DNA of 64,000 bases, from positions 20,205,674 through 20,269,673 of the forward strand of contig AP025075.1 of the NCBI GenBank assembly GCA_036186865.1, in the 5' to 3' direction. Below, piece by piece: positions 32,760-42,831 of this stretch. Under the pieces are notes generated by a model. It worked only from the letters and a program-made list of their open reading frames with translations, searched no databases and was not told the DNA's origin. Both the position numbers and the translations under genes were made by a program. The stretch's first letter is position 1. The number at the start of each line of letters is the position of its first letter. This stretch comes from Eustoma russellianum. Lineage: Eukaryota > Streptophyta > Magnoliopsida > Gentianales > Gentianaceae.

Positions 32760-35700
32760 ATGTCATGATTTGGAATGTTCGAGGCATTCGAGCTTCTTTG
32801 CCAAGGTTGCATCATTTAATTCGTGAGCACAAGTTGAATTTCTTGTGCTTATTGAGCCAAAGCATTCTTCCACCCAACTTGCTAGGTTTGGTATAGAACT
32901 TGGCTTTTCTAATTCATGTTCATCACGGTCTGAGTGAATATGGGTTTATTGGCGTAACTCCATGTTTCGTTTAGTGAACACCCAAGATGATGATCAGGTT
33001 CTACATCTCTGTTTTGTTTATATTCCATTACAACTGTCGTTTATGCGAAGCATTCCCTAGTGCTTCGTTGTCTGCCGTGGAAAGCCTTGCAGGATTATTC
33101 GCTCCATCTCAGCTCCCCTTGGCTGGTCGGTGGGGATTTTACTACCTTTCGGACATAGATGATCACAGTGGTAGATCACATCCTTCTTTAATAGTCTTGT
33201 AAGATTTTAATGATTGTATAGAATTGTGTGCATTAATGGCCCCACCATTCTATGGCTCTTGGTTTACATGGACGGATGGCAGAGGCCTTGGTCGCGTTCG
33301 ACAGCGGCTGATTGGTTATTTACCAACTCTTCATTTCATGATACATTTGATGACATGAATCTTACACACTTGCCTCAGGTTTCTTCAGATCATACGCCTC
33401 TCTTGTTCATAAGTCGTATGAGTAACTCGTCTGGTCCTCGTGCATTCTGCTTTTTAGTTGCATGGTTGTGACATCCTAATTTTCTTAATTATGCTAAGGA
33501 GGCTTGGATGTCGTATACGACCACTGGTGGTATGTATGGTTTTTATGCGAAATTATTGCGACTGAAGGTGGATATTCAACGCTGGAATAAGGAAGTTTTT
33601 GGCAATATCTTCTCGAAGTTAGCGCAATCTGAGGCAGAAGTCCGCCAAGCAGAAGCACAATGGGATACAGATCCTTCTGAGATTAATCATTCTTTATATC
33701 ATCAAACCAAGGCTGAATATATCTGAGCATCTAAATATGAAATGCAGTATTGGAAGCAAAAAGCTTGGATTCGATGGCTGCAGGATGGTGATGATAATAC
33801 GCGGTATTTTCATTTGGTGGTTAAAGGCCGCCGTACACAACTGCGTATTCAGCAGATTCGTACATCTGCAGGTTTTCTATGCACATCGCCTGATACTATT
33901 CAGAGTGAGGCAGTATCTTTCTATACATCTTTGTTTTCCAGGGAAGCTACTGGAAATTATGACGCCATCCTCGAGCATATACCTCATCTCGTTACCACTG
34001 AAGACAATGCATTGCTAACTATACTTCCGTATGAATCCGAAGTAAAGGATGCTGTATGGCATTTAGATCCACATAGTGCAGTGGGGCCAGATGGATTTCA
34101 TGGTAAATTTTTTCGCATATGTTGGCATATTATTCATACTAATGTTGTCTTGGCTGTGCAAGAGTTTTTTCTTGGAGTACCACAGCCATCGGTGATGGCC
34201 AGTGCCTTAATTACGTTAATTCCCAAGACATCTTCCCCGAGTACTTTTAGTGATTTTTGGTCAATATGTTTGACTAATTCCTTGAGCAAAATTTGTACCC
34301 GAATAATTGCAACTCGATTGAGTACATTCCTCCCGAAGTTGATATCACCAGAGCAGGCTGGATTTTTAAAGGACCAGGATATTTTTACTCAGGTATTATT
34401 GGCGCGAGAAATGATACACATGCTTGACAAAGGAGGGTCTTAATTATGCTTAAAGCTTGATATGATGAAGGCTTTTAATAGAGTCAGTTGCGAATACTTG
34501 GAATTGTTGATGAAGAGGTTTGGCTTTACCGATTTCTTTGTATGAATTGTCTTAAATCATCTACGTTGTATGCGCTCAATTCCCACACAGGTCTTTCGGC
34601 CGTATAGAGGCGTCAAGCAAGGAGATCTCCTATCTCATTTGTTGTTTATTCTATCTTCAGAAGGTTTCAGTCAAGGCTTAAAATCTCTATTGGCGATTGG
34701 CATACTATAGCCCATTCGTATAGGCCGTGTTCCATTTCACATTACACACCTGGCGTATGCAAATGATTTGTTAGTATTCTTGCATGGCACAACGCGAAAT
34801 TTGAGTAGATTTCAGTCATTTTTGACATCTTATGAAACTGCATCTGAACAAAAGGTCAATTACAATAACGGTAGTTTCGTTTCTTCATCCTCTATTTCTT
34901 TACAGCAGCAGTGGCGATTTGAGGAAATTAGAGATATTGCAGTCCACATGTTTACCATTTCGCTATCTCAAATCTTTCTTGCATAAAGGAATTAGTTGAG
35001 CACGATATTGTGCGACTCTTCTAGAACATATTGATTCTCAATTCCATGGTTGGCATAATAGATTGCTTTCTCTGGCAGGCAGACTTGTTTTACTACGCAC
35101 TGTTATCTCGGTACTACCATTACATATTAGCGCTCTAGGCGGCTTGCCATAATCTGTGATTAAAGTTATTGAAAGGAAAATGACTATGTTATATTGGGGA
35201 CAGAGACGTCACTGGGTTGCATGGTCCACCATTCGCACTCCTTGTTCTGAAGGTGGTCTGGGTATTCGGGATCTTCGCGCCTTGCAAGAGGCTTATTTCT
35301 GTCGTATTTGGTGGTCCTATCAACAAAATAATACGCTTTGGAGTCATTATCTTCATGATAAATATGGAATCCATGGGGATTTTCGGCCGAGACTTCTAGA
35401 TTCACCTATTTGGAAGATCATTTGCCGATATAATACCTTTTGCGATAATAATAGTCAGCGACAGGATACATATCTGAGTTGGACAACTACTGCATCGGAT
35501 GAGTTTACTTTGTGATGTGCTTATGATCTTTGTCGTATTCAACGGCCCACTCTCATTTCTACACAATTTATTTGGTACAAGTATCATACACCTGTAATTA
35601 AAAATTTCCTTTGGCGAATTTATCACCGTGCATTGACATTTGAAAACTACATTAGTAAGTTTAACATCACTATGGCTACACAATGTCATTTTTGCAAGCA

Positions 35701-36585
35701 AGCATCGGTTACGGTGGATCATATATTCCTATACTGTGATCGTATGCGATATGTTTGGGTGTTCTATGCATTGGAGTCCCATTGTCCTTCTCCTACGTCT
35801 ATGACTCTATGGCAGTATCTATTGTCTTGATGGTATAGGTCTACGTCGAATACATTATTAAGATGCTTAAAATTGTGATTCCATCCATTATTGTTTATAA
35901 TATCTGGCTTACATACACTTTTTTGGTTTATGGGGATGCGACAGGTCATTCTACGTCATCACTTATGGTTGGGATATGTTCAGACATTTTTCTGTGGGGT
36001 AAAACAATTGATGGTACAAGACTAGCTGCTGGCTTTGGCTCGGTCCAGCACCTCCATTTACTGCCGCCACTTAGACTACCGAGGCCACAAATTGTCAGAT
36101 GGTTATCTCCTCCTCCTGGTCGTTTAAAGCTAAATGTGGATGCGGCGGTAGGCAAGTTAAATGCAGCAGGCGGGGCTCTCTTATGTGATCACTCTGGCGC
36201 ATGCATAGGGGCTATTTCATTTCGTCTGCCACCTAATACTCCACTCATTGCTGAAATAGAGGCTGCTGTGTTTGATTTGCTTTATTTTTTGCCTTTGCAT
36301 CGCAATATTATTCTGGAGTCAGATTGTTCTCAGTCACATACCTCCCTTAGTCGTACTGCCTTTATTTCTAGGAATTACCACCTGCGCCTGCTGCATTCTT
36401 TGAAGCATCACCACCGGCTTGTTTTTCAGCATGTTTACAGGAAAGCCAACATAGCATCTCATTATTTAGCACGGCAGGGAATGTTAGACTCTCGGACAAC
36501 ATTCTACTCGCGTCATACGCTCCCCCCATTGGTTCGTGGTTGTGTATGGTTGGATATGTCCACAGGATATCTTCGACAGCCATGA
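32756..36585 (+). pseudogene. LINE-H ORF2 (broken)
   Basis: Starts M-N-V-M-I-W-N-V-R-G. The endonuclease is frameshifted several times between 32850 and 33470. The best-kept stretch is 33742-34443 (linker and N-terminal RT: A-V-G-P-D-G, L-I-S-P-E-Q-A-G-F). The RT active site is Y-A-N-D (34756-34767), an Asp-to-Asn change expected to inactivate it. The zf-RVT Cys/His cluster (C-H-F-C...V-D-H-I-F) is at about 35685, and RNase H occupies 35863-36585 with N-V-D-A, E-S-D-C and Y-R-K-A-N. Confidence 0.75.
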
Positions 36586-36624
36586 TTCTTCATTTCCATC
36601 GGCGCGGTTCACAATGTCTTCCAC

Positions 36625-37038
36625 ATGGATTGGCTATACTTGATATTTTCTGCCTATATCCTGAGAGATGCAGTCAGACTCGGTATTACTTCGTACTATG
36701 TGGTTCGCATGTTTTTACAATATTCTTGCCTTTTTAACAGATATATCTTTACATTTGCATGGTTGGTCATGGGCTCCATTGCTGCGGTCATGGACTACAC
36801 TGCTGCCTCACATCATACATATCCATTTTTGGATGCATTGGCTGAGCTACGGCCTTTCATTTCTATTGTTTCAAAGGCGGTAAATGTGTACTCTTTTTCC
36901 TTCGTGCAAGATTTTATCTACATGAATGGTTTTGCTTTCCAAAGTTTTAATGAGGCATATCATACCGCTTTTGAACACTACCCGGCCCACTGTTGTACTT
37001 GGATTAATGGTTTTCATCCGTTGAGTTGTTTCATTTGA
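36625..37038 (+). CDS. Putative ORF3 of LINE-H, 137 aa
   Basis: Same frame as ORF2, 13 codons after its stop. It starts M-D-W-L with the signature (V-F-H-M-D-W, five residues, S-A-Y, then V-R-L-G-I), continues with a hydrophobic run ending F-T-F-A-W-L-V, and ends in a degenerate C-terminal segment (V-N-V-Y-S-F-S-F). It is shorter than in B, I or J and lacks the type-2 module. Confidence 0.35.
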   Translation: MDWLYLIFSAYILRDAVRLGITSYYVVRMFLQYSCLFNRYIFTFAWLVMGSIAAVMDYTAASHHTYPFLDALAELRPFISIVSKAVNVYSFSFVQDFIYMNGFAFQSFNEAYHTAFEHYPAHCCTWINGFHPLSCFI

Positions 37039-37136
37039 TTATGTTATGACTTCATTTGTAATAATGGTATTCCTCCGCCATAAATAAGGGTTATCTTTCA
37101 TAATAAAATACAGAGACCGATCTCTTTTATCAAAAA

Positions 37137-37162
37137 ATATATATATATAAATACATACATAC

Positions 37163-37204
<42 letters not shown>

Positions 37205-37205
37205 A
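37137..37205. repeat. (TA)n tract between LINE-H and LINE-I
   Basis: About 65 bp of TA and TACA repeats. LINE-I begins directly in coding sequence after it. Confidence 0.85.
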
Positions 37206-37207
37206 TA

Positions 37208-37669
37208 CCGGTTAAGAAACGGCCCACTACACAGCCAAATCTCCCAGAGCCTACTCCGCCATCTTCGGACACACAAGCTCCTCCGGCCTCCATCACTCCA
37301 GCTGCAGCTCTCGATCCAGCTGCAGCTCCTCCTGCAGATCAACAAGCCGAGCCAGTGGAGCCTCAGCATGATATTCAGGAACTTGCGGAATTAGGGCATT
37401 CGTCGGATAATGACTTACTAGAGGCAGCTCCTCACGAGATACCCATGGTTCCAGCAGAGGTTGCCTGCCGCATCCAGCAGTTACCTCCTTCGCCTGACAC
37501 AGACACTTTAATCTCTCGACTACAAGATTCCACAGAAGACTTTATACAGGTGGTTCCGTGTAGTAAACGTCGAGCTAAGAAGGATCTTCCTCCACTGCCT
37601 CCATCATCCATTCTTACGCGCAGTGCATCACATGCGATCCAGGGAAGTGACTCTAACCTTTTACAATGA
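37208..37669 (+). pseudogene. LINE-I ORF1, C-terminal part only
   Basis: About 153 codons are open from the truncation point at P-V-K-K-R-P. It holds the Pro/Ala-rich linker, the conserved acidic motif G-H-S-S-D-N-D, then P-S-P-D-T-D-T-L-I-S-R-L, and the basic tail K-R-R-A-K-K-D-L-P-P-L. The DUF4283 domain and knuckle are absent. It ends CAATGA, overlapping ORF2. Confidence 0.8.
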
Positions 37670-40600
37670 ATGTTATGATATGGAACATCAGAGGCTTTCG
37701 GGCCTCCAAGCCCCGTTTGCATCAATTAATTCATGAGCATCGGTTGAACATACTTATTATTATAGAACCTAAACATACATCAGACACTATTTCTCGTTAT
37801 GCTTTGGAGTTCGGTTTTTCTAATTCTTATGCGTCGACTTCTGAGCGTATTTGGTTTTTTTGGCGTAACTCTCACTTTGAGCTGGTCACAGTGCAGGATG
37901 AAGAACAGGTTGTGCACTTTACTTTGACATATCGGCCTCTACAGTATATTTTTGTTTTGTCGGCAGTATATGGCAATCATACTCCATCTCTACGGCAATC
38001 TTTGTGGTCCTCTTTATGCACTTTCTCTGCGAATTCAACATTGCCTTGGGTTCTCGGTGGTGATTTTAATACATTCCGATCCCTATCCGACCTTGAAGGT
38101 CGTTCGCGACCATCTTTAGCTGTTTTACAAGATTTCAATGATTGTATAGAGGCATGTGCTTTGATGTCACCACCTTTTCATGGATCTAGATTCACCTGGT
38201 CTGATGGTCGTGGTCTCGGTCGGGTCCGCCGGCGTCTTGATTGGTTGTTCCTGAATACTGCTTTCCATGATAAATTTGAAGATATTCAACTTACTCATCT
38301 TCCCAGAATTACTTCTGATCATACCCCGCTGTTGCTCAAGTGCCGAACTATTACAGCTACATCTCATCGTTCGTTCCGATTTTTGGACTCTTGGCTTCTT
38401 CATCCAGATTTCTATTCTTATATGCGCGATGCGTGGGCTTCATATCCTACAATAGGTGGTATGCATGGCTTCTACACAAAGTTATTTAAATTCAAAAAGA
38501 ATGTGCAACAATGGAATAAAGATATTTTCGGCAATATATTCTCTCGAGTTCAGCAGGCTGAAGTTCTCCTTACTCGCGCGGAAGAACGTTGGGACACTCA
38601 ACCCACAGAGGCCAATCGGATGGCGTATAATCATGCTAAGGCAGAGTTCTTGCAGGCTGCTTCTTATGAGATGCATTTTTGGAAACAAAAGGCAAGAGTT
38701 CGATGGTTAAAGGAGGGTGATGCAAATACTCGCTATTATCATACTTTGGTTAAGGGCCGCAGATTACATCTTCGGATTCAACAAATACAAAAATCGGATG
38801 GTACGATTTGCACAGCCCACGAAGATATCAACGCAGAAGCTGTATCTTTTTATACTGCTTTATTTGCACAGGAACCTATTGTTAACAGTGAGCAAATTAT
38901 TCGGCACATTCCCATACTAGTCTCTGCAGATGATAACTCTGCTCTAACGCAGCTTCCATTATCAGATGAGATAAAAGATANNNNNNNNNNCAGTTTGGCA
39001 CTTGGACCCTCATAGTGCCTCAGGACCTGATGGTTTTGATGGGAATTTTTATAGATCTTGCTGGCCCATTATTCATAAGGATGTTGTTTTGGCGGTACAG
39101 GAATTCTTTCTTGGGGTGCCCCAGCCTAGAGTCATGGCAAGCGCATTGATCACTTTGATTCCAAAAAAAACCGCACCAATCACATTCAGCGACTATCGTC
39201 CAATATGCCTCACTAATTTTATCAGTAAAGTCTGTACCAGAATTGTTGCTAGCCGCCTGTGTAGATTATTGCCAAGACTTATCTCTCCAGAGCAGACAGG
39301 CTTTTTACCAAGTACTGACATTTCTACGCAGGTTTTACTAGCTCGTGAAATGATCCATATGCTAGATAGAGGTGGCTCACAGTTATGCCTCAAATTGGAT
39401 ATGATGAAGGCTTTTGATAGGGTCAGCTGGGAATATTTGGAGCTAATATTCAAAGCGTTCGGTTTTTTTGGATTTTTCACTCGAATAATTTTGAATCACT
39501 TGCGGGCTACTACTTTAGCGGTGTTAATTAATGGACAGCCCTCTTCTTATTTTCGGCCTCATCGGGGGGTATAACAAGGAGATCCTTTGTCTCCTTTATT
39601 ATTTATTTTAGCAGCAGAGGGTTTTAGCAGGGGCTTGAAAGCATTGACAGCAGCAGGTCAGTTGCAGCCTTTTTGCTTGGGCCGCGTACCTTTCACCATT
39701 ACACATTTAGCATATGCAGACGACTTATTGATCTTCCTTCGAGGCACTCAGCGAAATCTTTAACGGTTCCACACATTTCTTACACAATATGAAGCTGCTT
39801 CTGGTCAGAAAGTTAATTTTCAGAAAAGCAGTATTATTCCTTCTGCTGCAGTAACACCACATCAGCGACAGACATTTGCGACTACTCTGGGTATGCGTCT
39901 TTCCAATCTTCCGTTCCGCTATCTTGGCTCTTATTTGCATAAAGGGATTCCACGAGCACATCACTGTGTTACGTTACTCCAACATATTGACGATAGGCTT
40001 CAAGGGTGGCACTCCAAATTATTATCTACTGCAGGATGCCTCGTCTTGCTTCAATCAGTCATCGCAGCATTACCCATTCACGTTATGGCAGGAGGTGGTA
40101 TACCAAAGTCGGTTATTAAGTTTATCAATCGTAAGATGGCCGCTTTTTATTGGGGTCCTCGACATCATTGGGTCTCCTGGTCTAAGCTTACTAAACCACA
40201 GGCAGAGGGCGGCATAGGACTTCGAGATTTGAATAGTTTGCAACAGGCTTTCTATTGTCGCATTTGGTGGTCATATCATCAGAATGCTACCCTATGGAGT
40301 CGATATATGCATGCAAAATATGGACATCGTGAAGATTATCTTCCTCGCTTGCCAGACTCTCCTATTTGGAAGATTATATGTCGGATTCATCCCTTTTGCT
40401 TACTATACACTGATCGGCACAATGATCAGATATCATGGTTGCCGAATCAGTTGGGAGACTTCTTGCTAAAAAGTGCCTATGAGATCTGTAGAACTGCATC
40501 TCCAAAGCTGCTTTCTGCCTCTTTTATTTGGTCAAAACATCATTCTCCGGCTATAAAGTTGTTTCTATGGCGTATTTTCAATTCTGCATTGCCTTTTGAG

Positions 40601-41536
40601 GATTATCTTGGTCGATACGTAATGGCTCGTCCGACACAATGCCCCTTCTGCAAGAGTGAGTCGGCTTCGGTGGATCATGTGTTATTATATTGTCCTTCTG
40701 TGCGCTCGATTTGGTGCTATTTTGCAAGTGAACTCCATTGTCCCCTTCCCACATCAATACATCTTCGTCAATATCTTCTTTCATGGTGGTATCGCTCGTC
40801 CCTATCCACACTTATTGGAGTTTATAAAATCGTGATACCAGCGATCATTGTTCATCGTATCTGGTGTGCTTATACTTCCCTGATCTATGGTGACAGCGCA
40901 CCTATCCCAGCGTCTTCTCTTCGATTCTCTATACAATCTGAGATTACTTTGTGGCACAAAAAGATTGCGGGCTCTAAGTTGTCTACTACATCACGACATA
41001 TTTTCAGTTGGTTACCTATTGTTAGGCCTCCTCGTCCATTGATTGTTCGCTGGATCACGCCGCCCACAGGTAGATTGAAAGTAAATGTTGACGCAGCTAC
41101 GGATCGCAATAACGGTGCTGGAGGCGCAATACTGCGTGATCACAGGGGGTCCTGTGTTGGAGCAATTTCTTTTTGCCTCCCTTTAAGCACACCATTCCAA
41201 GCAGAGATTCAGGCAGCAGTTTTTAGTCTCTTTTATTTCTTACCACTCTACCGCTCCATCATACTAGAATCGGATTGCTCCCAATTGATAGATCGGTTGA
41301 CTCGACCATTCATTGTTCATGGTTATCCACATCTTCAGTTGCTACAATCACTTGTTAATACACATCGACTCTCTTGCTATCACGTTTATCGTGAGGCGAA
41401 CCTGCCAGCACATTATTTAGCGCAGCATGCAATGATCCACCCAGGCACCGAACGTTTTGCCTCGAACACTCTACATTCATTGGTCCGGGCGGCGGTCACA
41501 CTGGATCTCACTTCTGTTAATTTGCGGGTGCCATGA
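37666..41536 (+). pseudogene. LINE-I ORF2, endonuclease / RT / RNase H, almost intact
   Basis: About 1,290 codons. Endonuclease motifs: W-N-I-R-G (residue 5), E-P-K (about 34), G-G-D-F-N-T-F (about 130), S-D-H-T-P (about 216). RT: A-F-D-R-V-S-W near 39412 and active site Y-A-D-D at 39713-39724. zf-RVT: C-P-F-C...V-D-H-V-L-L-Y-C at 40640-40693. RNase H: N-V-D-A near 41086 and E-S-D-C near 41268. Lesions: an N run at 38981-38990, TAA at 39572-39574 (Lys in relatives) and TAA at 39761-39763. From 39893 to the end the frame is fully open for 547 codons. Confidence 0.85.
38981..38990. other. Assembly gap of ten N's inside ORF2
   Basis: Ten N's split the RT region. In copies B and H the bases flanking this place are almost adjacent, so the gap length looks like a placeholder and the frame change across it is probably artificial. 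Confidence 0.85.
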
Positions 41537-42432
41537 CTACAGTCTTCCATAAGGATTGGCCAGAGTTTCCTTCTATTGCCTGTTACCTTAGAGTAACAGG
41601 CAGGCACGGTATGGTTGCACATACATTATTCTATGTTTCATACTTTATACTTTTAATGTGTAACAAAGCATTTTGTTTCATGGGAGTGTTTTGGATCTAT
41701 CATCAACTACATTCTTACTTCTCGTGTGTGGACAACATGACTGGTTCGGTGCCTTGCTGCGTCGGGCTTCATATGGCGGGATTCTTACCATTGTCGCCTT
41801 GGCCTATTGGTCAAGGCGACACGGGTAATCATTTTCATTCTTGGTTCATGTTTGTTCTTTTGGACACTGCTCCTATATTCATGTTCTATTCCTGTTTGTG
41901 CGAGTTTCAAATCACAATGGCGAGGCTTATTCCGGATGTGGGCACTGCATTTTCGGATCGGATAGCGTGGCAGGCAATGGCTATTCTTTCTTCTTTGTCG
42001 CCTTGGCACTTCAACTGCCAAGGTGGCTTTGGTACGTGCTTGCTCTATCAGACATTGATTGCACAGTTTCATACTTATATTGACCACTACTCTCTCTGGA
42101 CGTTTTCTGAGGTTTGGATTCTCACGTCTCATACAAGGCACAGTTGCGGCCACCTAAGCTCAATCGGCGTTTTACTGTACATGACAACGACATTCAAGGA
42201 TTTGTACCACAATTTATATTCTCATCATATCAATGACGGTCATATAAATATGTACGCTTTTTCATTCGCCAAGGTTTTATCCACAAGGGTGGTTTTTCTT
42301 GGCAAGGTTTTAATGCGGCATATCATATATGACTGGAGATATGTCATTATTGTTTCATTATTTCATTATTTCGAATACTCTGAAAGTGTAATATGGTTTT
42401 CCTCCGCCATATGTGAGGCTTTGCATGAATAA
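41533..42432 (+). CDS. Putative ORF3 of LINE-I, 299-aa hydrophobic protein
   Basis: The longest ORF3. Its ATG overlaps the ORF2 stop as ATGA. Signature 1 (V-F-H-K-D-W...I-A-C-Y-L-R-V-T-G-R-H-G-M) is at residues 4-27, followed by a hydrophobic stretch at about 30-54 ending F-C-F-M-G-V-F-W. Two type-2 signatures (S-P-W...Q-G-D-T-G at about 88-98 and S-P-W-H-F-N-C-Q-G at about 156-164) are each followed by hydrophobic residues. F-S-E-V-W near 191 matches F-S-E-V-H-W in copy B. The C-terminus has I-N-M-Y-A-F-S-F-A-K (238-247) and R-H-I-I-Y-D-W-R. The function is unknown to me; it looks like a multi-pass membrane protein if it is made. Confidence 0.45.
   Translation: MTTVFHKDWPEFPSIACYLRVTGRHGMVAHTLFYVSYFILLMCNKAFCFMGVFWIYHQLHSYFSCVDNMTGSVPCCVGLHMAGFLPLSPWPIGQGDTGNHFHSWFMFVLLDTAPIFMFYSCLCEFQITMARLIPDVGTAFSDRIAWQAMAILSSLSPWHFNCQGGFGTCLLYQTLIAQFHTYIDHYSLWTFSEVWILTSHTRHSCGHLSSIGVLLYMTTTFKDLYHNLYSHHINDGHINMYAFSFAKVLSTRVVFLGKVLMRHIIYDWRYVIIVSLFHYFEYSESVIWFSSAICEALHE
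41577..41602 (+). other. Inverted repeat of type 1 (LINE-I)
   Basis: TGCCTGTTAC pairs perfectly with GTAACAGGCA, with a 6-nt loop and 26 nt overall. Confidence 0.65.
41793..41820 (+). other. Inverted repeat of type 2, first copy (LINE-I)
   Basis: GTCGCCTTGGCC pairs with GGTCAAGGCGAC over 12 bp including one G-U, with a TATT loop. It encodes S-P-W-P...Q-G-D. Confidence 0.65.
41999..42025 (+). other. Inverted repeat of type 2, second copy (LINE-I)
   Basis: CGCCTTGGCA pairs with TGCCAAGGTG over 10 bp including one G-U, with a 7-nt loop. It lies 206 nt after the first copy and encodes S-P-W-H...Q-G-G. Confidence 0.6.
42268..42303 (+). promoter_or_regulatory. Conserved 3'-terminal hairpin (LINE-I)
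   Basis: GCCAAG and CTTGGC form the outer stem, CCAC and GTGG the inner one. The same spacing occurs in A, B, D, E, F, G and J. A role in recognition by the element's RT is inferred. Confidence 0.6.
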
Positions 42433-42455
42433 ATAAAATTTTTCGTTAAAAAAAT

Positions 42456-42831
42456 ATATATATATACATATATATGTGTGTATGTGTGTAAAACTAAGCA
42501 CATATCGGAATGAAATATTCTATGTTCTTTCAGCTGTCCAAGCCTTATCTTTGGGATGATGAAATGTAAGTTTATTTGCAAAAAAAAAACACATAACTCA
42601 GGTTGTTTTATAAGAAAATCAATAGCCAAAGGCCAAATGTCATACTTTTTTTTAATAAACCATTATGATCTCCAGAGTTCTAAAGACCAAAAAACAAGTA
42701 ACAAAATCAAGTTTAAAGTACTATATCACGGAAAAAGGTCATAGTTAAGAAATACGCCACGAAAAGCATTAATTTAGGCATCAAACGGCCCTACTTGAGT
42801 TTTACTTCAAGACAAGCATCAAGTTAGGTCA
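42456..42831. other. Spacer after LINE-I, no gene
   Basis: TA and TG repeats up to about 42488, then unremarkable A/T-rich DNA with A-runs. It may be the far part of the antisense copia LTR that begins at 14739, judging from the shared GTAAAACTA. I see no coding sequence; a 62-codon frame at 42556-42744 has no recognisable similarity. Confidence 0.4.

Larger units (their letters stand above)
31370..37136 (+). mobile_element. LINE-H, full-length, heavily mutated
   Basis: Has a 5' leader with a GC-rich 'CGGCGGCGGTGGCCGCCGC' stretch near 31410, then ORF1, ORF2, an ORF3-like frame, and an end with AATAAAATA near 37101 followed by an A-run and (TA)n. It directly follows LINE-G with only a short A/T-rich spacer. 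The terminal hairpin region is recognisable but degenerate. Confidence 0.8.
37206..42455 (+). mobile_element. LINE-I, slightly 5'-truncated, best-preserved copy
   Basis: Starts inside ORF1, just after where the zinc knuckle would end. ORF2 has only two nonsense codons plus a run of N's, and ORF3 is intact. The end has AATAAAATTT near 42431, an A-run and TA repeats. By its low number of lesions this is the youngest or least damaged copy in the window. Confidence 0.85.
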
